Shown: positions 22,101 to 64,000 of the stretch, piece by piece
Layout: each line of letters opens with the position of its first letter
How positions within the stretch are numbered: the stretch's first letter is position 1
Assembly: GCF_027244095.1 (NCBI RefSeq)
Contig: NC_069662.1
Coordinates: 16,394,501-16,458,500, forward strand
DNA: 64,000 nucleotides
From: Hemicordylus capensis
Lineage: Eukaryota; Chordata; Lepidosauria; Squamata; Cordylidae
Direction of reading: 5' to 3'
The notes under the pieces: model-generated
What the model was told of the DNA's origin: nothing
The model's database searches: none
What the model saw: only the letters and a program-made list of their open reading frames with translations
Position numbers and translations under genes: made by a program

Positions 22101-23870
22101 TTGAGCCACTCCGTTTCTGGATGGAATACTGGCTGAGAAGACTGCTGTGGGACCCCAGGGGCATTGGGGGGTTTGCTGGATAACTTCACTAGGTCCAAAA
22201 ACCAAGGCCGGCATGGCCAGTGAGGAGCCACCAGTATCACCACCACCCTCAGATGACGAATCCGCCAAACCATTTGTGGAATTATGGAAAAGGGCAGAAA
22301 GGCGTATGCTAGTCCTGGGGGCCAGGGAAACATCAGAGCATCCGCCCCTTTGGCTCTGGGGGTCAGGTACCCGGACAAGAAGCAATCTAGCTTGGTATTT
22401 CTGGGGGAGGCAAACAGGTCACAGGTATGCCATACCTCCATACTATCTGCCAAAAGACCTGAGGATCTAAGGACCACTCCACAGGGTCTATCTGCGACCG
22501 ACTTAACCAGTCCGCTACAGTGTTTAAAACCCCGCTTACGTGGTCAGCCTCCAGGGAGAGTAGATGTTGCTCTGCCCAACTCAACAGGATTGTTGCCTCC
22601 CTCGTCACTTTGTCCTGCCCTATCAGTTGACATGTGCCTTGGTTGCAGTGCTGTTAGTCCATATTAGAACGTGCTGATTCTGGATGATAGGAAGGAACTC
22701 CCTGAGAGTTAATATTATCGCTCTCAGTTCCAGCCAGTTGATAGAATTCCTGCACTCGATTCTCGGACCAGAGACCCTGCGCCATGAGACGCTGGCAGTG
22801 ACCTTCCCAGCCCTGAAGACTGGCATCCGTTGTTACCTGGATGCAGTTCACTGGAATGAACTTGACGAGCCTGCCTACAGCCGGGGGAGTGTAGAAATTG
22901 TGGCAGCAGGCAGACCCTCAGACTGGATCTGCACAGGATCTGGCCCTGATAAGGGAGCAGCAGCTACTGAAGAGGTCGAGAGTGGAAGCAACCCCAAGAC
23001 ACTGTCCCTATGCTTGACACCATTAGATCCTGGAGCTGACTTAGGGTCAAGATGTCGGACCTGGGACGCAATATCAGAGCATGGCATTTTGAGATCAGCT
23101 TGTTCTTGCACGTGGGAGGCAAGCACACGGTTCCCTCGACCGTGTCGATCAGTGCCCCCAGGTGTAAGATTTTGGTCTTGGGCAAGAGGGAACTTTTCTG
23201 GTGATTTATGATGAAGCCATGCACCTTCAACACAGCTAGGGTTGCCTGGACGTCCTCCTAATCCCTCTGGGACAAAGTGGACCAGATCAATAGATCGTCA
23301 AGGTAGGGATAGAGATGGATGCCCTTGGTCCACAAGTGTGCCACAAGTGCCACTACGAGTTTGGTAAACACTTGTGGTGCAGTTGCCAGGCTGAAGGAGA
23401 GTACCCGGTATTGGAAGTGGGAACCCTGGCAGGCAAACCTGAGGAAGCGTCTGTCTTGGGTGTCTATAGGGACATGAAGAGACACCTCCTTGAGGTCCAC
23501 CGAGGTTAGGAAATCACCCCCTTGAAGGGCCATCAGGATGGAGCGAAGGGTTTCCATGCGAAAACTCCTCCTCCTCCTCCTCCTCCTCCTCCTCAGGTAC
23601 TGATTGACCAACTTTAGGTCCAGGATGGCCCTCCATTCGCCATTCTTTTTGAAAACCAAGAACAGGATGGAGTAGACACCCTGCCCTTGTTCCCCAGGGG
23701 AACAGGTTTGATTGCCTGGATGCTGGATGGCTTCCAGCATCAAGAGGTGCTTTGACCTCTGGCAAGACCAAGGAGAGGGTAGGAAACGACTCGGAGGCTG
23801 AGCGGCAAACTCCAGGGAGTATCCCTGGGACACAGTCTGGTGGACCCACACATCCGAGCACGTCATTAAT
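22101..23870 (-). pseudogene. DIRS copy B: RNase H and reverse transcriptase region
   Basis: Recognisable RT pieces (RRFLRFACQGSHFQYRVLSF, HLYPYLDDLLIWS) and RNase H pieces (CIQVTTDASLQGWEGHCQRL), in the order expected on the minus strand. Broken over several frames. Confidence 0.8.
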
Positions 23871-25440
23871 CAAGTGTGGGCAAAAACCTGCAGCCTGCCC
23901 CCCACTTGGGAAGGTGGTAGTCCCCGGGAATAGTCATCGACTGGCATTGTGTTTGAAGCCAGACTTGGTGTGCTGACCAGCCTGCTGTTGTCTGTTTGGG
24001 GCATTGTCACAAAAGGAACGTTGTGGTTTGGACCAAGAAAACCTGTCCTGCCTACCATGACAGGGATGAAAAGTAGGTTTGTAGCCCCTAGGAGCAGAGG
24101 CACGGAAGGAAAAGCCCTACGTTCCTGCCGGTGAGCTGTAGAAGGCATGGTCTTTTTCTTGTCCATCTCCACCAAAATTGGCTCTAACACTTCCCCAAAA
24201 ATTTTACTCCTCTTAAAGGCCGAATTGGCAAGGTTGCTTCTCAACTTCTGATCCACTTTCCAATTCTTAAGCCGGAGAAGGCGGCGAACCATGACGTCAG
24301 ATGCCAGTGCTCTGGCTGACAGGTCGACTGTATCCAGGAAAGAATCCGCCATAAAGGTGGCACCCTTTCCCAACTTATTGAGTTGGACAACTCGGGCAGA
24401 ACCAGAGGAGTTAGCTCTTTAACCCAGAGGATAGCTGCCCTAGCAAAAATAGAGTTTGCCATCGAGGCATACAAGGACAGAGTGGTGGTCTTGTGTGATC
24501 TACGCAATGCGGCATCACACTTCTTATCCATATTTTTCAAAACTTCATCCCCATCCTTGGGAAGAACCGCTCCTGTGACCAAAGCAGCCACTTCGACATC
24601 CACGGGAAGTACCTTAAGTTTCTCCATAACCAATGGAGTTGAACTGTAACACCACCTAATTGCGGGTGGGGCCCCTTGCTTACAGTGGGCCTGTCCCATT
24701 TGGCTTGAATAATGTCCATAAATAGTTGTGGACAGGGGACAGACATCTCAGGTGCCTTAAGTGAGGGTAGAACCGCTGAGCCCTTCTCCACATTCTCAGT
24801 GGTAGACTGTACCACTCCCTCCAGCTTTAGAGTTTTATGGGCCTTACTTATGAAGTAACCCAAGGAAATCCGAATGGGCAAATAAATGATAAGGAACAGG
24901 CTGGGGAACTGTAGATTCTCCCTCGTCCCTCAAAAGCTCTCCTTCAATGCCCGAATCTGAAGCCTCAGAATGATTGGCAGGCTCCAGGTCAAATGGCAGC
25001 AATAGCACTGCGGGGGCTGGCTGAATGGAGGAGCCACATGGGTACAAAACTGGACACCCCGTCCCTTGTGGGTAGGCTGAGAGCCTGAACGTTGGGCTGG
25101 GAACTCACCACCAGAGATCCCCCTGTTGGTGCCCAAAATGGCAGCTGTGGCAGTTTTGGCGGGAACTGATGGAGCAAGGGTGGGAACGGGCAACCGGGGA
25201 AGCTTACCAAGTTCCTCTGCCACAATGTGGCGGAGCAAGGCTGCAAAACTGGCTGGAATCTCCTCCTCGCCCTCCTCTGCTGGGGTAGAGGTGGGCCTCA
25301 GCCAAACGGAAGCGCTTGGCAGGCAAAGCGGACGACGATTTAGCTGACTCCGGTGGCCCTGTAGGCCTTCTCCCCCTGCCAAGCCTATGGCCGAAGGATC
25401 GCCATGCAGCGAGGCTGAGGCACTGACCTCCACCACAGTC
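23870..25440 (-). pseudogene. DIRS copy B: gag-like region
   Basis: Contains LVTGAVLPKDGDEVLKNMDK, ASMANSIFARAAILWVKELT and ANSAFKRSKIFGEVLEPILV, close to copy A. Broken. Confidence 0.75.
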
Positions 25441-26534
25441 TACAGCCCCCCTCGAAGCGGTACCGTGCTAGTTGATTGGGTGCCAGCAATCTTAGAATGG
25501 CCGGCCATCGTCTTTTAATCTCTTTTCTTTCGGGCTTTTACTGCCTTAAGGCACCGAGCCACGGGTGCAGGATTGGTCACTGCCACCCACTTGGCAAGGA
25601 GTGTGCCACAGAGTCCTCTGAGAGAGAGGGAGATACCTCTCTCGCTGCGTATAGCCTCGTTGGCCATCAGGAAAGACCCATTTAGAGGTGCAGTGAAAGA
25701 AAAAACGCATTAGCTGCACCTGTCTCCCTGGTTCCCCTTGACTGGCACTAGGACTTGCAGGTAAGCCGAAGGGAATAGGAGACAAGTAGTCCAGATAGTA
25801 GATGTTAAGAGAAAGGAAATAACGGAGCAACGAAAAGCAGCACTTGCTTGGAACAAGACAGGGCAAAAACTAAGGCTGAAGGGATAGTCCCTCCCTCCTG
25901 GTGAGTCACAAAGTCTTTTGATTGGCCCTCGCTGGGAGCAGAAGGTTGAGACAACCTATCAGGCTAAGCAGATACAACCCTCTTCTCAGGGAGAATTGCA
26001 CCCTGATTCTCCCCACAATTCAGTCAGGGATTCTCTTGCTTATGCAACCTACACAGTAGGTTGGACGGGCACTCCTCAGTGGGACAGCAAGTTCCTTGCA
26101 TCTCCCATAGCAACCCACTTTTGCTTGGGTCTCCTGGTTTCATTCCCTAGGAAGCATCACATATTTCGAGTCTACTATGCAACCATTATTAAACACCACT
26201 TTAGGGTTGGTAGCCACAAAGAGTAACAGAAGGAGAAAAAAGAACAACCCTTTGCCTAGAAATGGGCCCAGACAAATAAAAGGCACACCTCAATTACATC
26301 GTGGGGGAATTACAAGCAGTACAGATGACAGCTGCCAAACTGGTTGGTCCACATTCCTGCACCCAGTACTAAGCAAGTTGCCTTGCAAGGCTTATAGCAA
26401 AAAAGGGAAAAATTATGACTCAGTTTATGATTAAAACTTCCTATATAGTGGGGCCTTTCAAGACTATTCTGGGCATCTTTTTTGCCCCAAAGCATCCATT
26501 CTAATCTGTAAGGCTTTTCACATAAAGCCGCAGG

Positions 26535-26740
26535 GATGGGGCTGTAGCTCAGCAGTGAAGCATCTGCTCTGCATGCAGAAATTTCCAGGTCCAATCTCGG
26601 GCATCTCCCAGTAGGGCTGGAAGACTCCTGCCTGAAACCTTGAAGACGATGCTGCCAGGTCCATTCCCCATGCCAGACAATACAATACCGAGCAAGACAG
26701 ACCAATGGTGTGAGGGTATAAGGCAGGTTCCTATATTCCC
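26535..26740 (+). repeat. tRNA-headed squamate SINE (best tRNA-like head)
   Basis: ggggctgtagctcagcagtg, tctgctctgcatgcagaaat and ttccaggtccaatct resemble a tRNA-Ala(TGC) with A and B boxes and anticodon loop. The SINE body (cagtagggctggaagactcc) runs straight on, so it is not a tRNA gene. Confidence 0.75.
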
Positions 26741-27068
26741 AATTTATTATGTTTCGTAAGTACAGAGGCAATACAAACCCTGGATGGTTTAAAGCAGCTG
26801 TTACAACCAAGAAACCCTCTTTCCCCTTTTGGCACTTTGCTCACCGTACTTTGGGAGCAAGGGATGACTTTGGGAAGTGAGGCAACTAGAGACTTTTGAG
26901 ATGAGGGCACATTTCAGATGAGCCCTCATTCCTTTCCCCAGCAAAACAAAAAATGCATGACCAGCCCATTGCTCAGTTGGGTAAGCTACTACCAAGACCA
27001 TCACTGTACAGTGAAGGAAGTTTTGTGATGAGAAAGGAGTCAGAAGAGGCAACCAACAGCCCATGACT

Positions 27069-27352
27069 CATAGGAACATAAGAAGCTGCCATATACTGAG
27101 TCAGACCATTGGTCTATCTAGCTCAGTATTGTCTTCACAGACTGGCAGCAGCGTCTCCAAAGCTGCAGACAAGAATTTCTCTCAGCCCTGTCTTGGAGAT
27201 GCCAGGGAGGGAACTTGAAACCTTCTGCTCTTCCCAGAGCAGCTCCATCTCAAGTGGAATATCTTGCAGTGCTCACACTTCTAGTCTCCCATTCATATGC
27301 AACCAGGGTAGACCCTGCTTAGCTAAGGGGACAAGTCATGCTTGCTATCAAC
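27069..27352 (-). repeat. tRNA-headed squamate SINE, long variant
   Basis: cataggaacataagaagctg, tagctcagtattgtcttcac, a middle body, then a long tail with gcagtgctcacacttctagt and gacaagtcatgcttgc. The same long tail occurs at 58647-58925. Confidence 0.7.
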
Positions 27353-28084
27353 TCTATCGGCCAACTGTTCTGACGGATGGAAGAGTGCTTCCTCTGTTAC
27401 ACAATAATACAGCAGAAGACTTGCCTCCATCCAGCTGAGGGAACATGTGAACCAAGCATACAAGCCACATTCAAGCTGTAGAGCAGAAGAGAAGAGGAGG
27501 AATGTGGAGGCTTACAGCCTATCTGGAGACATGCTGGGGGGGCAGGGGGCGCTACACTTGCAAAAGTGACTGGGGGACAACTCCACCCACCCCCTTTTCT
27601 TTCTGCACTGGCTCTATATCATTTCCCCTTTTAACAGGATATCTGCGTGAGGAATGGACCTGGCTCGTCACAAAAGGTGGCTTTGCCCAATCCTGGGCCT
27701 TCCTCTCTCACTGCCAACATTGTGGAAGGTGGCAGGATTTTCTTCATCGTCACCACCACCACCCTCCTTGCTGTCCAGACTATCTTGTCCAGAAATCTGT
27801 GGAGACAGACAGCAGAAAGTAACAGAAAAGCTCGAGAGCTCAGTTACAAGCCTGCTCTTTGGAGGGAGAGGGCTAGAACAGGGCATGGGTGGGCTCAAGC
27901 TACTAAAGCTGATTGGCTCTGTCTTTGGAGCAAGTAGGAGGAGCAAAACCTGCTCACCGATATGCAGGAGAACACGCCACGCAGGCTTGGGTGCCAAGGC
28001 AACTGAAGCAAGCAAAGGGAGAGCAGGAGGCTCCACTTGCCAAAAAGGACTCCACAGACCCTTCTGGTGTGCTGTTGGTTTTTC

Positions 28085-61676
<33,592 letters not shown>

Positions 61677-64000
61677 CTGGACACAGAGGGGGAAAAGTTG
61701 TCACAAGACAGGCCAGGACAAGAGGCCTTTAGCACTGCATGGGCAATCACAGAAAACAGGCCAGAAAAGACAGTGCCAACAAGCGGAACAGAGTACACCC
61801 ATATATGAATTAGCTCCTCCCACTCACTCAGGGACAGGGGCTGTAAGCTTTAAGCGGAACTGCACACTTGTGCCCCCAGTGAAACACAGACAAGCCTCTG
61901 GTGCCAAAAAAAACAAACAAAAAACAAGGATTTCTGAGCTAACAGGCAGAACTGTAAGATGAAGATAAAGTGGGGAGGGGAAGGGAAAAAACAAGACAGA
62001 CCGTGGTGGATAAGGGAAGACCCCATGGAATGTGCTAACAATTTCAATATAGTGGAGATCCCCAGAGAAGAAAACACCCAGAAAACCAGAAAAGGAAAGG
62101 AAACAGGCTTGCTCACTATGAAGAGAGATCTCAGGATGGGCTGGATGTACTGTGTTCCACTGTCTAGAATAATCCTTCAGAAAAGAATTAATCCTGTATC
62201 CTTAGGCAGTGGAAGAAAGTATCCATATATATAACTGACAGCAGCTCATGAACCTAGGGTGGAAGGTCACTCCATAATGCCTTAAGCCTCAACAATCTGT
62301 TGTAGGACCCACATTTCCAAAAAGAAGCACCAGAAGGATGCCAAGAACTAAGCTTGTAATGACAAGAGAAAGAAAAAAAGAATGATCATGTGACTGCCTA
62401 ACAAGTGTCTATCGGGGAGCCTGAGTAGAGAATGCAGCAGAAGTGGTTCAGCGGTGAGTAGAATGGGATGTGATGCCCTCTGGTGTTCTTTTATTGGAGC
62501 TCTCACAAGCATAAACTATGTAGCCTTTGATCCATCTGCCCAGGGTGGTGAACGAAACCTTATGGCCCAGACTGGCAGCATAAAAGGACACAAATAAAGA
62601 TTCTGAAACTTGGTAAAGCACTTGGTTATTTTTAGGTACACCTTAATGGCCTAGAATGTGTTGTGTCTTTTCTTTTGGAATGGGGCAGAAGGTGGGTTAA
62701 GACTAATTCTTGAGACCTATAGGAAACAGAAGTCATTTGTGGAATAAAGATTGGGTCGAGGCGGAGGAGAACATAGTCCGGGTAAATCAAACAGAGCTCT
62801 TTTTGAACTGATAGATCCCTGAGTTTGGTCACCCACATGACGTAAGTTATTGCCAACAAAAAGAGGACCTTCGAGGTCATTCATTTGAGTTCCACAGAGT
62901 GGAGTTCAAATGGTGGTTTGATGAGTGCCAAAGGATGACCTAATAAGTCCCAGGTAGGAATAGTGTTGGGGGGATACTTTTAGTATCTTTCTCTCTCTCT
63001 TTTTAACCCTCTTACAATATGCAGGTGGACTGCCAGTGTTGACTTTGAGTTCACTCAAATGACAGAAGAGATGGCTGCTACCTGCCTCTTCAGCAGGTTT
63101 GGCCATAGGCCCTCATCAAAGTGCTTCTAAAGAAAGGACAAAATACCACCAACAGAGAGGCAGGATTCAGGTCCTTCCGAGTATACCAGGCAGCCAAGTT
63201 CCTTGACGAGGAAGTAAATTCTTCATGAGGAAGAAAATAAAGAGAGTAAGTTCTCTTTGTTGCTTTATTTCTAGACACCAAGACAGTTTCTAGGACGCTG
63301 TCCCTCATAGCCCTGCCTGCTCAGAGCTTGCCACTCAATCTCCACACCATCAGATGTAACCAGGCCAGGTCTGGGTGAAGAACAGGCCCCTGCAATAGAA
63401 GCTGTTGGTAGCTCCCCAGATCCATGGAGGGCTCTGAAAACAGCTGCACTGGGTTGCACCTTTAAGTTGAACCTGGATTTATGGTCAACCTTCCAGTTCT
63501 TAAACCAGAGTTGGCAATGCCCTGCTATGTCTGCAGCTATCATCCTGGAAGTAAACTGGAGGATGCTTGTGCTGGCATTCGCCATAGTGTCTGCAGCTTT
63601 GTATAACTAGCTAATATCTTGGGGTAACTGAGGCTAGCCTTGGGGGAGCATGTCAAAGCTCCACGGCCCAAAGAATGGACGCTCTGGAAAAAATGGAGGT
63701 TGCCATAGTTGAGTGCATTGCTAGGGCATTAGCTTTGTAGGTTTGCGCAGCATGGTATTGCAGTGCTTGTCCTCTGGATTTTTAAGGGTGTCATCTCTGT
63801 CCTTGGGCAATGCTACTCCACAGACCAACGTGGCCATGGAAGTGTTGACAATGAGAAGCCATTCAATGATATTGTGTGGGACTGCATAAAAGTGGTGGAA
63901 AGTCTTTTGCTTTCAGCAGTTTTCCACTCCCCTTGCATAATGTCCTGAAAGAGCCAAGGACAAGGGATGGTCAGCTCTGGACCGTGCTGAGATGGAAAAA
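61677..64000. other. SRCAP intron at right edge
   Basis: No SRCAP exon recognised; the next upstream exon lies beyond the window. Holds DIRS copy E from about 62.4 kb. Confidence 0.65.
62400..64000 (-). mobile_element. DIRS-like retrotransposon, copy E (broken, runs off right edge)
   Basis: Minus-strand recombinase piece at about 62.5-63.0 kb (KELCLIYPDYVLLRLDPIFI, parallel to KELCLVYSDYVVLRTDPTYL in copy A) and a gag-like piece at about 63.3-63.95 kb (LWFKNWKVDHKSRFNLK, parallel to LWLKHWRVDQKSRSNLA in A). Old, many breaks, internally shortened; termini not seen. Confidence 0.7.

Larger units (their letters stand above)
20575..26000 (-). mobile_element. DIRS-like retrotransposon, copy B (broken)
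   Basis: Same layout as copy A. Inverted termini are at about 20577-20700 and 25865-25998 (cacttacttgaaaggtcatt on the left; tgattggccctcgctgggag facing ccagacagggccaatcaaaa). The internal complementary region is at about 20937-21045. Minus-strand parts: recombinase 21.2-22.1 kb, RNase H and RT 22.1-23.9 kb, gag-like 23.9-25.4 kb. Amino-acid resemblance to A is strong, but copy B is broken in many places (of order ten) and so is older. It lies between SRCAP and TMEM265. Confidence 0.88.
26001..28084. other. Region between SRCAP 3' end and DIRS copy B
   Basis: No gene seen. Holds tRNA-headed SINEs at 26535-26740 (plus) and 27069-27352 (minus). The rest is unremarkable. Confidence 0.65.

Noticed and set aside
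26535-26605. Possible tRNA-Ala gene
   Set aside because: The tRNA-like head runs straight into a SINE body that recurs elsewhere in the window; no terminator follows and the acceptor stem does not close.
61677-64000. Further upstream SRCAP exons, including the HSA domain
   Set aside because: No frame with SRCAP-like sequence and splice sites was found; the stretch is intron with DIRS copy E.

Overview
The window looks like nuclear DNA of a squamate reptile (lizard or snake). Host genes are vertebrate, with GT-AG introns. The repeats are BovB/RTE LINE pieces, SINEs with BovB-type tails, tRNA-headed SINEs of the lizard type, L2-like LINE tails, DIRS-type tyrosine-recombinase retrotransposons, a Mutator-like transposon and a Tc1 fragment. 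The species cannot be named from this sequence.

Three host genes lie on the minus strand, so they read right to left: SRCAP, then TMEM265, then PHKG2. From memory this is the gene order of human 16p11.2, so this is a conserved syntenic block. SRCAP (ATPase of the SRCAP/SWR1-type H2A.Z exchange complex) enters at the right edge without its 5' exons. It has 26 coding exons here (61676 to 29319), which add up to exactly 2,932 codons plus a stop, followed by a 3' UTR to about 28.1 kb. TMEM265 (17881 to 13572) is a two-exon gene for a small two-helix membrane protein. PHKG2 (catalytic gamma subunit of liver/testis phosphorylase kinase) has a CpG-rich promoter near 5 kb and five coding exons (2861 to 1). 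The window ends just after the HRDLKPEN catalytic loop.

Mobile DNA fills most of the rest. Five DIRS-like copies all have coding regions on the minus strand, the same sense as the host genes: A (7.13-12.78 kb, between PHKG2 and TMEM265), B (20.57-26.0 kb, between TMEM265 and SRCAP), D (44.69-52.38 kb) and C (52.70-56.81 kb) in one 13.3-kb SRCAP intron, and E (62.4 kb to the edge) in the first visible intron. A is the best kept and probably youngest. A to D still show the family's hallmark, inverted termini plus an internal region complementary to both termini. D is split by a 4.5-kb Mutator-like transposon with a direct repeat at its target, and that transposon contains a second, smaller foldback element. 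C carries a one-ended Tc1 fragment. A 1.35-kb hairpin-type element with an 8-bp target duplication sits in the SRCAP intron at 59.4-60.8 kb.

No CRISPR array, bacterial operon, genuine tRNA or rRNA gene was found. No wholly new biological system was found. The most unusual items are the near-whole DIRS copy with its very long overlapping frames, the nested Mutator/DIRS structure, a GC-AG intron and a coding minisatellite in SRCAP, and a 59-bp direct repeat on either side of TMEM265 exon 1.
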